From assembly GCF_900090045.1 (NCBI RefSeq), contig NC_041776.1, positions 682,001 to 746,000 of the forward strand: DNA of 64,000 nucleotides. Reading direction: 5' to 3'. Of this stretch, positions 23,397 to 39,228 are shown in pieces (position 1 is the first letter of the stretch; each line of letters starts with the position of its first letter). Made by a program: the position numbers and the translations under genes. This DNA is from Plasmodium malariae. Lineage: Eukaryota > Apicomplexa > Aconoidasida > Haemosporida > Plasmodiidae. The notes beneath the pieces are model-generated. The model was not told the DNA's origin and ran no database searches. It saw only the letters and a list, made by a program, of their open reading frames with translations.

Positions 23397-26300
23397 ATGG
23401 AACTTGAAAAGACTCACTTAATAAATTACTTTTTGGAAATATGCCCAACTGTTTTAGATTGTTCTAGGAAGGAGTTACAATCAGTTTTAGCAAAAAAGGA
23501 AGAAGAAAAAATACGAAGATTTGTTTCAGATAAAAATGTAAATTTGATTGTGATAGGGAAAGAAAGAAAAGAAGAAATTGAGAATGAAGAACTTGAAAAA
23601 ACTAGCAAAATAGGAAATGACCATGAAGAGGAGGAAGACACAAAATTAAATATCGAAAATGTATCTAGTTATATGTTATTTGTTGAATTAAATATAAATT
23701 ACAAATGTGTTACTAAGAGTGTTGCAATTGCATTCATGAAAAGAAATAAAGAAACTTTTTTTGCATTAAATGATAAAATAGACAAAGGCAATAAAAGAAA
23801 TTTATCTAATAAATTATTAATGTTTGTATGTGGACAAAACGACTGTAATACGCCTTTAGATTTAGTTTATATATATTTATCTCAAGGATTCAATACAATA
23901 TTTGATGCAGCTTCATATGCTTCTCAGGATACAGCTCTAAGTGATTTTCCACAATCAGGTTACTCAAAAAAAGACCTAGAATATAATACGTCTAGTGGAG
24001 CTATTTCTTCGACAGCTGGAATTATAGGAGGTAATAAATATATGGGATATGAAGGAGAAAGTAAAATATCTAATATTTTAATGACAAATGTGTCTAAGAA
24101 GCTAAATGAATTACTTATATCTATGAAGAATGCACAAATCGATTTAAACATCCCATTTATAAATATATGTGTGGACAGAAGAATAAAAAAATTAGTAGAG
24201 GAGAATCCAAATATAGAGGAATTAAAAGGAGAAAAATTAAAAGTATTATGTGAATCCAATGAATTTTTGAATCAATTACAAAAAGATGTAACAAAATGGG
24301 TAGAAGAAATACAGAAATTAACTAGACTTAATGGAGAATTTAAAAGTGGAAGTGCATTAGCTGAAATTAATTTCTGGATAGGTTATGAAAATGCTTTATC
24401 TCAACTTGAAAAACAACTGAAAACACCTGAAGTTCTTTTAACATTACATATATTAAAAAACGCAAAGAGATATTTTGCAACTATGTCTTTTGATAGTGAT
24501 ATACAACTAAAACAATCAAAAGAATATGTTTTAAATGTTAATATCTTAATGAGAGATTTTCCAATAGATGATCTTCTAGGTGCACAAAGTGTTCAGCAAA
24601 TTATTCAAGCTATAAGAAACATTTTTAATCATTTAAAAAAATTAAAAAATACTACAAAATATCCCTTATCTAGATCTTATAATTTTGTAGAATCATTATC
24701 TAGAGATTTAGCTACTACCATGAAGAAAGTACTATCACCTCAGTCTTTACTAAGCATGGATTATCAAGAATTCGACGTTCTTATTTCAGGTTGTATGGAA
24801 GTGTTTCGTTTATGGAATGATGAAATTAGAATATTTAAAGACATGGTAAGAGAATTAATAAAAAAGAGAAGTTTTAATGAAAGAGCACCTGCTAAGATGT
24901 CCTTTGAGCACATAAATCTTCAAGAAAGATTAGATGAAATAAGAAAATTTAGAAAACAGCATCAAAAGTTCAAAAGTGTCATAACAAAAGTATTTGGTAA
25001 TGATAAAAGTATAGGCATAAATTTACATAAGGATATTAGCACAGCTTATAGTGTATTTGTGCCCCTAGATGCACTTGATTTATCACAGACAGGAGAAGAT
25101 TTATGGGAAAAAGCGAAATTATCTTATGAATCAAAAATTAACAGAGTAGAATCACAAATTACATTCAAACTAAGAGATCAATTAGGAGGAGCAAAAACAT
25201 CTACAGAAATGTTTAATGCATTTTCAAAATTCAACCCTTTGTTTTTTAGACCCAAAATTAGAGGAGCTATTCAAGAATATCAAAACAGTTTGATACAAAT
25301 AGTTGTGGATGATTTAAGGAAATTACAAATGATATATATCAATGGTTATATAAAAAGTGACTCTGAAAAAGTGTCTACAATTCGTGATATTCCTTTAGTA
25401 GCTGGATCCATCATTTGGGCTAAGCAGATTGAAAGAAAATTAGAAGATTCGATGAAAAGGATAGAAAATGTATTAGGTAGAGGTTGGGAACAACACTCAG
25501 AGGGAAAAAACTTACGACAGAGTATTGACAATTTTAAGAATTTATTATCACAAAATAAGACTTTTGAAAAATGGTTAAAGAATATTAAGAATGCAGATAA
25601 ATTTGATATGTATGAAAAGATAATAAAAATAAAAAAGTATGGTATAAACAATTATGAAATTTTAGCAAATTATGATTTTCAGTTTTTTAATTTATTTAAA
25701 GAAGTTCGATATTTACAATCTATTAATTTAAGAGTGCCATACTCTTTAAAAGTGAAAGCAGATGAAACTAAGATGATCTATCCCTATGCTCTAACTCTAC
25801 AAAAAACATTTAGGAATTATATGAAAATTTGTCTTTTTATGGAAAATGAAGCTAAATCATCACCTTTTAATGCTACTTTAAGCAAGTTAGTGGCTTCAAT
25901 ACATAATAGCGTTCAAGCTAAGATTAAGGAAGGAATAAATTTGCATTGGGATTCAGATATATTAGAAACATATGTGAGGAAGTTATCAGAAATAGTTAAT
26001 ACTTTCGAATCCATGGTTGATGAAGCCGTGAGGAAGAATAATTTTGTTTTAGATACTCTTGAAAAAATAAGAACGTGTGAAATAACTACAGTTGAAGAAA
26101 ATGAAATTAAAAAATATATAGAATCAATTCAAGAAAAAGCAGATGAGCTGTATCTTGAGCATTACAAAAACGTGCACCTATGGATTGAAGAGCTTACCAT
26201 AATTTTAAACAAGATTCTAACAGAGCGACTTGAAGAGATAATAAAAACATGGATACATGAATTTATAACTTGGCCTACCAATAATAAGGAGAAAAAATTT

Positions 26301-29300
26301 ATACTAAAAGAAAGTATTCACGAGTTTAAAATAATAAATCAAAAATTTTATTTACACCCATCCGTTGATTCTATGAGACAAATATGGTATTCTAAGTTAT
26401 CTGAGTCTATAAATATTATCTGTGGAATCACTAGGGTTAAAAGCATATATCAAAAGAAAGACAAGACAAAAGAAACAATGCAAGTAAAAAATGAGAAAGA
26501 GAATGCCATTATTAATGATGTCATATTAGATAATACTTATAGGCATATAATGTATTTTATAGATAAAAATATATATGAAAATGCCATAACATGTATTAAT
26601 GATACTGTGGATAGAGCAAGGAAGTACGAATCTATATGGTTACAATATAGGACTTTATGGAAAATTGAAATTGAGGATATTATAACAACATTTGGTGAAG
26701 ATATTCAAACATGGAAAACATTTATGAATGAAATTAAGGAAACAGAAAATGCATTTGATACATTAGATACTGAAAAGAACTTTGGTCCAATAGTCATAGA
26801 TTACAGAATACTTCAATCTAAGGTTAGTTCGAAATTTGAAATTTGGCAAAAGGAAATAGTTTCTGAATTTTCTAAAAAGTTATTAGAAAAAATAATCCTT
26901 TTAAAAGAAGAGGTAGAAAAGGCTTTAAACGAACTGAATAATCAGTCTGAATTAACGAATGACTCTGAAATTACAGCTATGCATATTTTATCTATGACAC
27001 CTACAGATATCATTGCTATAATAAACTCAAATGATATAGATATACTATCTAGAATATGTAATAGTATATACAATTTTGTAGAAAAAATAAATGAAATTAA
27101 TAAAAAAGAACTAGAATGGGATAATAAATGTAACATATTGAAGCAAAGTGAAGAGTTGTTGGAAAAACAAAGATATGCGTTTCCTACCAATTGGTTATAT
27201 ATAGATAATATAATTGGAAAATTAGAAACAGTTAAACAACTTTCAAGCTATCAGATAAAATTAGTTAGGGATTATTTTCCATATATACAAGGTTTGGTCT
27301 TAGAATATGATACAAAAGTACAGAATAGTATTAAAGTGTTATTCGAGGAGTGGAATAAAAATAAGCCTTCTCATGGAAACACAAATAGCGTAAAAGCTTT
27401 ACAAATAATTAACACCTTTGAAGGTAGAATTGATGTTACTAATGAACAATATGAAATATCAGAAAAAATACGTAAAATAATGAACATAGGTAGTGAAGAA
27501 ACAGAAAATGGTTTTCATGTATCTCCTAATGTTTTAAAAGAAGAAATTGTTTGTATTAAGGGCATATGGGACGAATTAAAAATTATCTATTCCAAAATAT
27601 CCGATATGAAAAAAATGGTATGGTCTACTGTAGATCCTAAAAATATTAGAAATATTTTAAATAGTTTATTAGACTCTATAAAGAAAATACCAGCCAAGTA
27701 TCGGCAGTACGAAATATTTGATAATGTAAAAGTTGAAATGCAACAGTATTTAAAAACAAATAATCTGTTACTAGATTTGAAATCAGAATGTTTGAAGGAA
27801 AGACACTGGAGATTAATACTTCAAAAATTACAGATTAAAATATATTATAATAAGTTAACCCTAGGTAATTTATGGTCTCTTAATTTAAGTATTCATGAAA
27901 GTAGTTTAAGAGAAATACTAAATCAATCTCAGGGAGAAATGGCATTGGAAGAATTTCTAAGAGGGTTAAAAGATACATGGAACGAATATGAATTAGAACT
28001 AGTTCAATATCAAAATAAATGTAAACTAATAAAAGGATGGAATGATATATTTTCCACTATTGATGATCATTTGAATGCGTTACAATCAATGAAAATATCA
28101 CCTTATGTAAAAATATTTGAAGAGGAAACATTAACATGGGATGATAAATTAAATAGATTGCGAAACGTATTAGATGTGTGGATGAATGTACAAAGAAAAT
28201 GGGTATATTTGGAAGGAGTATTGAAAGGCTCATCAGATATAAAATCATTGTTGCCACAAGAATATAACAGATTCAAAGTTATCGACACAGATTTTACTAA
28301 TATTATGAAAAAGACCTCTGAAAAACCTAAATTATTAGAACTTGTTCAAATTGATGGATTTCAAAAACGTCTAGATCGATTATTTGATTCTTTGTCTAAA
28401 ATACAAAAGGCGTTAGGTGAGTATTTGGAAAAACAAAGAAACCAATTTCCAAGATTTTACTTTGTTGGAGATGAAGATTTACTAGAAATGATTGGTAATT
28501 CTAAAGATGCTAAGGTAATACAAAGAAATGCAAACAAAATGTTTGCAGGTATTAGTTCTTTCATCATAAAAGAAAACACAAATGATGTAATTTTAGGAAT
28601 GTCTTCGAGAGAAGGGGAAGAAGTACTTTTTAAAGAACCAATTAATATAGGAACTTATAAATCGTTAAAAGATTGGTTAATAACGTTAGAAACGTATATG
28701 AAAATTACTTTGAAAAGTTGTTTAGATCAAGCAGCAAAAGAAATTCTAGAAATGGATGTACTGGAATGTACTAACAAAAGTGGAAATATGAAAATTCTGG
28801 ACTGGTCATCAAAATATCCGAATCAAATAGTTTTGTTATGTTTGCAGATTTTATGGACCTCTAATATTGAGAATGACTTACAAAATTCTTTAAGAAAAGA
28901 TGGCTCAATTAATGAAAAGAATATATTTGAAAAGAGTGAAAAAATATGTGTAAGCCTTTTGGAATTTTTAGCTGTAAATGTTGTCAAGCAAAGAGATCAT
29001 AGAACTAGACAAAAGATTGTTCAAATGATAACTGAGTTAGTACATCAAAGAGATGTAATTCGTATACTAATAAAAAAGAACGTTAAAAATGTTAGTGATT
29101 TTTCTTGGTTACAATTTATGAGATTTTATTGGGATCCTAATAAAACAAAAAGTAATGTTAATTTAATTATAAAAATGGCAGATGCAACTTTTGAATATGG
29201 GTATGAATATTTAGGTATGTGCGAAAAATTAGTTCAAACTAAATTAACGGATGCATGTTTTTTAACCTTAACGCAAGCTTTGAAAATGAAATTGGGAGGT

Positions 29301-32300
29301 AATCCTTTCGGACCTGCAGGTACAGGGAAAACTGAAAGTGTGAAAGCATTAGGTGCACAGTTAGGAAGATATGTACTTGTTTTTAATTGTGATGAATCAT
29401 TTGATTTCACTGCTATGGGTAGAATATTTGTTGGCTTATGTCAAGTAGGTGCTTGGGGATGTTTTGATGAATTTAATAGATTAGAAGAGAGAATATTATC
29501 AGCTGTTTCTGAGCAAATTTTAACAATTCAAACAAGTTTAGCTCAAAGAAAAAACGAAATTGAAATTCTGAATAAAAAAATAGGATTAAACAAAAATGTG
29601 GGTATATTTGTTACTATGAATCCTGGTTATGCTGGCAGATCTAATTTACCCGATAACCTAAAACAGCTGTTTAGAAGTTTCGCTATGATAGAACCAGATA
29701 AGCAACTAATTGTTCAAGTGACCTTATTTTCGCAAGGTTTTATTAGTGCTGAACATTTATCAAGTAAAATTGTTTCTTTATTTGATTTGTGTTCTGAGCA
29801 GTTGTCTAAGCAACCGCACTATGACTTCGGGCTGAGATCTTTAAAAAGTGTTCTCAACTCAGCGGGAAATCTAAAGAGGTTGGCATTGTTGGAAAATACA
29901 CAGAATGGTCCTTCTATTGGAAGCGGTTTATGTGATAATGATAGAGATGAAAGAAATTGTGGTAAAAAAGATGTTACAAAGGGGAGTGCGGGTGAAAATA
30001 TAGGCGATAATGCAGTTAAAGCAGAAGATGTAGATATAAGCAGCGATTCCAAGGTACATACCTCCATAGAAAGTATAATTGCAATGGAACAAACATTATT
30101 ATTGAAGTCTGTGTGCGACACAGTATACCCAAAATTAGTATCAAGTGATATTCTCTTAATTAAAAGTTTACTATCCGGTGTATTTCCAAATGTAAATATA
30201 GGTGTGTTTGAGGAAAGAGCATTGCTTAATGAAATACACCGCATATGCAAATTAAGATTTTATACACCAGAAGAAAGATGGGTAACTAAAATTTGTCAGA
30301 TATATCAAATAATGAAGTTACAACATGGAATAATGTTAGTTGGTGATGTGGGAACAGGTAAGAGCAGTGCATGGAAAACACTTTTAGATTCGTTGGAAGC
30401 ATTAGATAATATAAAAGGTGTAAGTTATATTATTGATGCAAAATCTTTGGATAAAGAAGAAATTTATGGAAAATTAGATAATATTAATTTAGAATGGACT
30501 GATGGTGTTTTTACAGCTACTTTAAGAAAAATTCTTTACAATTCTGCAGAAGTAGGAAATATATGTAAAAGGCATTGGATTATTTTCGATGGGGATGTTG
30601 ATCCAGAATGGGCAGAGAACTTAAATAGTGTTTTGGATGATAATAAATTATTAACATTACCAAATGGAGAACGTTTACCTATACCTGAAAATGTAAAAAT
30701 AATTTTTGAAGTAGATACACTAAAACATGCAACATTAGCTACTGTTAGTAGATGTGGAATGATATGGTTTTCTAGGGATATGTTATCTCCCATATTACTT
30801 TTTAAGCATAGATTATACAAGTTAAAATATGGTAATAATAAGCATTACTCTCATAAAATGGACAGATTTAAGAGTTTCCTTATGACAAATAATAATGATA
30901 ATTTAGATTTAGAGGACAGTAGTACACATATAAATGATTCGATAATCCATCCAACCTCTAAAAGTTCGCTTAGTAGCAATGAATATTATAAAAATAGTGA
31001 AACTATAATGGATAGTATAAGAAAGAATTCTAGAATATTCTTTGACGATGATAATGAGGATGACTTAAATTCATGTAAGTTAAAATCTATTGCTTATAGA
31101 GCTATTGATCTGCTTAGTGAATACTTTGAAGAAAACGAATTTGTGCATCAATGCCTTCTGTATGCAAAAAATTTTGAACATGTGATGGATTATGAATATA
31201 TAAGGGTTATTGAAAGTACTTGTTTACTATTACAAAAAGGAATTAACAATTTAGTTGTTAAATATGGAAAATATAATAATACATTAGCAGATAATGATAT
31301 AGAAAAATATATATCTAAATGGTTGGTAGTGAGTATATTATGGGGGATAGGTGGTTCTTTAAATCTTGAATCAAGAGAAAAATTTTCAATGTATGTTCAG
31401 TCCATTTGTTCAATTTCGTTACCTGCAGATTTGTTGACGAAAAATGGTATAAATGATATGGATTCTTCAAATGTGCCTAAGACATTGTTAGATTTTGAAC
31501 CTAGTATTGAAGACGGAGAATGGTATAATTGGAAAGAACGAGTTGAAATGATAGATGTAGACAGAACAGAGGTATCCGATGCAACTCTTGTTATTGAAAC
31601 TATGGATACAATAAGGCATGCAACTATTTTAGAAGGGTGGTTGAATTTAAAGAAACCATTTATTTTATGTGGTCCACCAGGTTCTGGTAAAACAATGACT
31701 TTAACTTCAGTTTTAAAAAAATCATCTGAATATGACATAGCTGCATTAAATTTCTCCTCTGGTTCATTACCTAATTTATTATTACAAACATTTGATCATT
31801 ATTGTGAATATGTTAAGACAAAAAGTGAGCTAGTTTTAAGGCCTCTGCAACCGGGGAAATGGCTTATTATTTTCGCTGATGAAATTAATTTGCCTACACC
31901 TGATAAATATGATACACAAAGAATTATTATGTTCATGAGGCAAATATACGAGTCTCAAGGGTTTTGGAAATATGATGCTAACAACAATCATTGGAATTGG
32001 GTTAAAATTGAAAGGATAACTTTTGCTGGTGCTTGTAATCCTCCAACAGACGCAGGTCGAAATCCGTTAAGTAATCGATTTTTAAGACATACTGCAGTAC
32101 TATATGTAGATTTCCCAGGTTATGAATCATTGAAGCAAATATATGGTACATTTAATAGAGCTATTCTTCGAAAATTTCCTGAATCTTATCATATGGCTGA
32201 TAACTTAACCCTTGCTATGGTTGACTTTTATATCAAATTTTCGGAAACGTTTACTGTTGATATGCAGCCTCATTATATATATAGTCCTAGAGAATTAACA

Positions 32301-35300
32301 AGGTGGAAATTGGCTTTATATGAAACTTTAGAAAAATGTGATAAGTTAGAGAAAAGAGATTTAATACGATTATGTATTTGTGAAGGATTAAGGATTTTTC
32401 AAGATAGACTTATTTATAAAAAAGAAAAAAAACAAACAGATAGAATTATTGATGATATATTCAAATATTGTTTTCCTGGAATTACCGATAGCGATTTGGA
32501 TAGGCCAATTTTATATAGCTCTTATGTGCAAAATAAATATATGGAAATAGATAAAAAGGAATTAAAAGAATTAATACAAGGGAAATTGAAAATTTTTAAT
32601 GAAGAAGAAATAAATGTTCAGTTAGTTCTTTTTGATGATGTATTAGATCATATTATAAGAATTGATAGAGTTTTAAGATTACCACTAGGACATCTACTCT
32701 TGGTTGGTGCATCTGGGGCAGGAAAAACTATATTGTCAAGGTTTGTTTCATGGATTAATGGACTGTCTGTTTTTCAAATTAGGGCTGGAAAAAATTATTG
32801 CACTGAAACGTTTGAAGCTGATTTGAGAAATGTAATGAAACGGGCTGGGATAAAGGAAGAGAAAATAACTTTCATATTTGATGAGTCAAATGTCTTAGGT
32901 CCTGCATTCCTAGAAAGAATGAATGCATTACTAGCTAGTGGAGAAGTACCTGGTTTATTTGAAGGAGATAATTACACCGCTTTAATAAACGAATGTAAAA
33001 ATGCCTATGGATCAAATGTGGGTCTAGATGAATCAGATATATTTAAAAAGTTTACCAAACAAGTTCAACAAAATTTGCATATAGTTTTTACAATGAATCC
33101 TGCAAATCCAGACTTTGCAAATAGGCAAGCAACGTCCCCTGCTTTGTTCAACAGATGCGTTATAGATTGGTTTGGTGATTGGCCTTACGGTGCTCTGTTA
33201 CAGGTAGCTAGCGAATTTATTTTTAACCTCGATTTGCCTGATAAGAATTTCCATATGGCATATATTGAGGATGTTGCTATAAAGGGAAAGATAAAATATA
33301 AGGATAATAAATCCTACTTTTTATCTAAAGCAATAGTTGAAATTCATAATTCTGTAGTACGAGTTAACAATATACTTATGAAAAAAGGAAATAAATATAA
33401 CTATATGACACCAAGAGATTTTCTTGATTTTATCAAACATTTTTTGAAAATAATAGATGAAAAAAAGGAGGAGGTTCACGGTCAGAAGATGCACTTAAAT
33501 TCTGGTTTAAATAAATTAAAAGACACAGAAGTACAAGTTGCTGAGTTAAGAAACTCTTTAGCTATAAAAAAGAAAACCCTTGCTGAAAAAGATATTGAAG
33601 CAGAGGAAAAAATGAAATTAATGATAGAACAACAAGCAGAAACAGAAGATAAGAAAAAGAAAGCAGAAATTTTAGCAAAAAAATTAGATGAACAATTCAT
33701 AATAATTGAACAAAGAAAAGAAATAGTGCGCAAGGAATTAAGTGAAGTAGAACCCAAATTTAGAGAAGCTGAAGAAGCTGTAAAAAATATTCCTAAGAAA
33801 AATTTTGATGAATTAAGAGCTATGGCGAACCCTCCTATTCTGGTAAGAAATGCAGTAGAAGCTGTAGCTATATTAATTATGAACGAAGGAGATAAAAGTG
33901 TTACATGGGAGGATGCTAGAAAAATAATGAAGGGTCAAGATTTTATAAATAAAGTTCTCTATCTGGATAAGAAAACTGTAAAATCTCAAACAAGTGCACA
34001 AATAAAAAAAAGAATAAGTAATAGTGATTGGGATGTTGAGAGAATAAATAAAGCGTCTAGAGCTGCAGGTCCACTAGCCAAATGGGTTGAATCTGTTATT
34101 ACCTTTTTAAATATATTAGAAACGGTACAGCCATTAGAAAATGAAATTGAAAAATTACAAGAAGAAACAAAAATTGCAGGAGATCAGTATAATGAACAGA
34201 AGGATATAATATCGGAACTTGAAAAGAAATTAGTACAATATAAAAATGATTATGCTCAATTAATTAGTCAAGTACAAAATATTAAGCAGGAGATGGAAAT
34301 AGTGGAAAATAAAATAAAAAGATCTATTAACTTAATCGAAAACTTGAAATCAGAAAAGGAAAGATGGTCAGAAACATTTATTAATTTAGAAGCAGCATCA
34401 GAGACATTTGTTGGTGATTGTTTAATAGCAGCGGCATTTTGTGCTTATATTGGTTTTTTTGAGCATTATGAAAGGCAGAAATTGAAAAAAACATGGGGAG
34501 AAATTATAAAAATGCATAATATAAAACATAGATATGATTTGTCATTTATTGAATTTTTATCAAAGCCATCTGAAAGGTTACAGTGGATAGCAAATGAATT
34601 ACCAAGTGATGATTTGTCCATAGAAAATGCCATTATTATAAATAATTATATAAGGTATCCTATGATTATTGATCCATCAGATCAGGCAACCACTTTTTTG
34701 CTTAATCAATATGCGGATAAAAAAATAGTAAAAACATCTTTTTCTGATAAGAATTTTATAAAAAATTTAGAGACTGCTTTGAGATTTGGATCAACATTAC
34801 TAGTATATGATGTAGAAAAAATTGATGCTATATTAAATTCAGTTTTAAACCAAGAAACGCATAAACAGGGTGGTCGTTTATTAATTACTATAGGAGATTT
34901 GGAAATAGATTTTTCTCCAGTATTTAATTTATTTTTAACCTCAAGGGATGCACATTTTCAATTTACGCCTGATTTATGTAGCCGAGTAACTTTCGTAAAT
35001 TTTACCCTAACACCATCTTCCCTTCAAAACCAGTGTTTAAATATGATATTAAAAAATGAGAGACCTGATATAGACAAAAAAAGGTGTGATTTACTAAAAT
35101 TACAAGGTGAATATAAAGTAAAAATAAGAGAATTAGAAGAATCTCTACTATTAGAATTGTCTAATGTGAAAGGGAATATTTTAGATGATGATAATGTGAT
35201 AAGCACTATGGAAAAATTGAAAGTACAAGCTGCTGAAGCATCTAGAGAAGTAAATATAGCAGAAGAAGTTATGGTGGAAATTGAAAATGTTAGCAATCAA

Positions 35301-38300
35301 TATTTATTTTTAGCTCAAGGATCAGCTAGGATATATTTTATTTTACAGCATTTATGTAGCATCAATTTTTTGTATCAGTATGATTTAAATTTTTTTTTTA
35401 ATTTGATGAAGGATATGTTAAATGACGAAGAGTTTTTATCAAAAGTAAAGAAAACAGATTATGAGGAAAGATTAAAAGTTTTAGAGCACTTATTATTTCG
35501 CTTGACATATAATCGGATTTCCAGGGGATTATTACAAGAGGATAGATATGTATTCGCTCTTCATTTATGTTATGTAAAAAGTATAATAAATCCTACTATA
35601 TATATAGATATAGACCATTTGCATTTTTTATTAAAAGATCATTATTCTAATCAGAAAATGAGACAAGTAACTATGGATAAAAAAATTGAGAAAAGCTTAC
35701 TACCAGAATATAATGATGAACAATTAAGCACTTTAAATAAATTAATACCACACAAATCATTTACGAATTTGAAAAAGTCTATAGAAAATAATAAAGATAA
35801 ATGGATAAATCTGCTGCATTCAACAGATCCAGAATGTCTAATATCATCTATAATTAATGATAAAGAGAGTGCTTTAGGTAATGATGATAATGATGAGGAG
35901 GAGGATGTCAGTGATAAGGGCAATAATAAGCACGAATCAGGAGAGGCATTACACAGAAATATAGATCCACATTTCATGAGTAATTTTCAAGATTCGAACA
36001 ATATCTTGTTTGATATAAAAAAAAATTCGGAAAAAGAAAATACCATTTCGACTTGTTTAAAAGAGTCCTTAATAATAAAGGCTATAAGACCTGACAAACT
36101 AGACAAGTGCTTCAATAAACTTATAAATATTATTTTAGGAAAGGATTTTCTGTGGATACCTGAATTATCTACAAACGATTTTGAAAAATATGTAAAGGAA
36201 AATGCAAATGGAAATACACCAATTGTGCTAATAAGCTCCCCTGGATTTGATCCTAGTAATAAAGTACATCAATTAAGTGAAAAATGCAAAATGTCTTTGT
36301 TTTCAATTGCCATGGGATCTGAAGAAGGATACATTTCGGCGGAAAAAATAATATCTTCAGCTCAAAAAAATGGGGGATGGGTTCTTTTAAAAAATATACA
36401 TTTGTCTCCTAAATGGCTACATGAATTAGAAAAGAACATACACAAAGCTACAACAAACAACAATTTCCGTTTATTTTTAACAATGGAAATGAACCCCAAA
36501 ATACCTCAAAATTTACTGCGCATATCACTAACTTTTATGTTTGAACCTCCAGTAGGTATTAAATCATCTATATTAAGAACCTTTTCTTTATTTTTAGAAA
36601 ATAGGGATACAGGGGATCCAAAAATAGCAAGAATACGATTATACTTTATTGTTTCCTTTTTGCATGCAATAATTTTAGAAAGAAGAAGGTACACACCCAT
36701 TGGTTGGACTAAGAAATATGAATTTAGTGACTCCGATTTAACATGTGCTTTATCTGTTGTAGATAGTTGGATAGATCGATCAGCAACAAAAATAGGAAAA
36801 AATGTCAGTGAACATATAGATCCGTGTAATATTCCTTGGGATGCTATAAAAAAAATATTAAATGAAGCAATATATGGTGGACGATTAGATAACATGGTAG
36901 ATTCTAAAGTATTAGATACTTTCATTAATCATTTGATGAATCCTAATTCGTTCGAAGCTGATTTCAAATTAAATATTTGTAATAGTTTGTGTGATAAAGA
37001 TTTTTTACAATCTCCTGATTTGTTCAGAAAATTAACTGATTATATAAAATGGACAAATAATATGAGTAACACAGATTTACCTTCGTGGCTAGGGTTTGGT
37101 CAGCAGGCGGAAGGGTTGTTAACAACGAGAACTAACTTTAGCATTATAAGTAAATGGAATATTTTATATAGTAAAAGTTGCGCAGATATTTATGAACCTT
37201 TACCCCATACTTCCTTAACGAAATTGTTTGATGAAGACGCAAATGTAAGCGTGGGATTGTATATAAAATCAAGAAAAAAAAAAAAAAAAAAAAAAGAACA
37301 GGAAGAAGTAGACATAGAATTAAAAGACGAAACAAATAAGGGGGGGGCAGGAATCAAATTAGGGGAGAATATTCTTTCCTCGGATGAAAATGACGGAACC
37401 GAAAATGAAAATTCAGAATCATCCATTACAAGTAAATCCATGAACATCTACTCACAGAATGAAAACGTTTTACTTATTGAACAAATATTACAAAGTTTAC
37501 CAGAGGATATACCAGATTTACAAAAAAATGAAGAGAATATGAGCAATGCTGTTTTCAGATGTTTCGAGAGAGAAAATAATCTATTTAATAATCTACTAAA
37601 AATAATAAGAGGTAATTTAAATCAATTAAAAAACGTTTTACAAGAAAAATTAAAGTATACAAATAAGTTAAGAACATTAGCAAAAGATATAAATTCTTTT
37701 AATGTCCCATCTAGTTGGTTACTTCACGGAAATACAACAAATCAGAATCTAACTAATTGGTTACGGGAGCTGATTAACAGACTATATCAAATTATAGTTA
37801 TAACTACAGAACTTAATGAGGCTAAGTATACTAATACATCGGATAAACAAAATGCTCAACAAGAAAGAAATATGATGAAAAGTCGTAAAAGTATCGACTT
37901 AAATTTGCAGTCATTTCACAATAAAAATAAGGATACTATATCATCTCATTTTAAATTAGATAAAAAATTATCCATTAATTTTATTTGGTTAGGTGGGCTG
38001 TTTTATCCAAGGGCATTTATTACAGCAACTCGGCAGTTGTCTGCTTATAAATTAAAAAATTCTTTAGATGACTTGGAATTATCTGTACTTATTGGAAATA
38101 ACGCAACACAAAAATATGATGATACGATTCATTTTACTATAACTTGTTTATCTACTGAGGGGGCACAATGGAGTGACACAGATAAAGTAAGAAATAGCTA
38201 GTTCGTCAAAACTAAAACGAAAAAAAAGTTTCATTAAAATGGACACATATACTTATAAATGAGAAAAAACATATATATATACAAATATACATACATATAT

Positions 38301-38718
38301 ATATATACTCAACTATAGTTTTGTGCGATAGGCAAAAAATAAATATTTTATATTTTTTTTGGAAAGCAATTACCTGTGCATAGGAATATGTACAATCTTG
38401 TAAGTTGCTTCCACTATTTTCAATTCTTTTTCTATTCTTTTTGGCCCTATTTTTATTTACCTTTTTTTACAGTGTCTGTTGTTGAGCGACGAGTTGGCCG
38501 TAGATTTACCCCCTGTAACGCTGACTTGGGGCAAAAAAGAAGATTCAAAAAAAAAGATAAACGAAAGTTCGAATTACAATTTTATGGATTTACCAATTTA
38601 TTTGGACAAATCCAGAAACTCATTTATTGGATTTTGGAAATTTCCTGTCTCAAAGGAAGTTTCTGAGCAAAATTGGTATCAACGAGGAGTTGCTATATTT
38701 TTATCAAAAACGTACTAA
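23397..38718 (+). CDS. cytoplasmic dynein-1 heavy chain, two exons
   Basis: Exon 1 is 23397-38186 (4,930 codons). A phase-0 intron (GTAAGA..TTTTACAG) spans 38187-38472. Exon 2 is 38473-38718. Total 5,011 aa. It is the minus-end motor of cytoplasmic dynein-1. The tail (residues 1 to about 1,900) aligns with DYNC1H1 from the first residues. Motor P-loops are AAA1 GPAGTGKTE (about 1972), AAA2 GDVGTGKSS (about 2316), AAA3 GPPGSGKT (about 2759) and AAA4 GASGAGKT (about 3104). The AAA1 region ESFDFTAMGRIFVGLCQVGAW and Walker B CFDEFNRLEER are those of cytoplasmic, not axonemal, dynein. The coiled-coil stalk lies at about 3360-3660, with a microtubule-binding tip near 3470-3570 (MANPPILVRNAVEA). Exon 2 carries the conserved end LPIYLDKSRNSF...YQRGVAIFL. 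Low-complexity inserts sit after AAA2, after AAA6 and near the C-terminus (poly-Lys at 37277). Confidence 0.97.
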
Positions 38719-39228
38719 AATGTACATGTAATTAGAGCACTTTATAATTAATTTTTTGGTCTATTCACAACTATTCTGTTTTTTTGTGAATGCAATTCTT
38801 CATCCTTTTTTCACCCTTTTTTTGTTTTTTTATAATATTGCATTTTATTGTTTTTTACTGACCATTCCTAATAAAAAACTACTTAATTTTCGTCTTCCAA
38901 TTTTTTTGGAAGCACAAGGGACACCTAGAATTTGAGATATTATCCAATGTATTTACTTTTAAGTATACGCTTACACATTGTTATTCCTTCCAAATTTTAC
39001 ATAATATTTGCGTTAAGCAATAACGAATATTTGTTTCGCCTTATCCTTTTTGGTTTATTTTTCAAAAAATTTCAATAGTGTTTATTCAAGTATGTATCCC
39101 ATATACGTTTGCATTTTTTTATAGAATGATTTGTGATAATATAAAGTATCAACTGAGAAGTAATTTGTACCAACTCACATTATATGTACCAGGATTTTGT
39201 TATATTATTCCTTAACACCTTCTTGTAT
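38719..39228. other. convergent 3' spacer after the dynein gene
   Basis: A T-rich convergent spacer. I see no gene in it. Confidence 0.7.
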
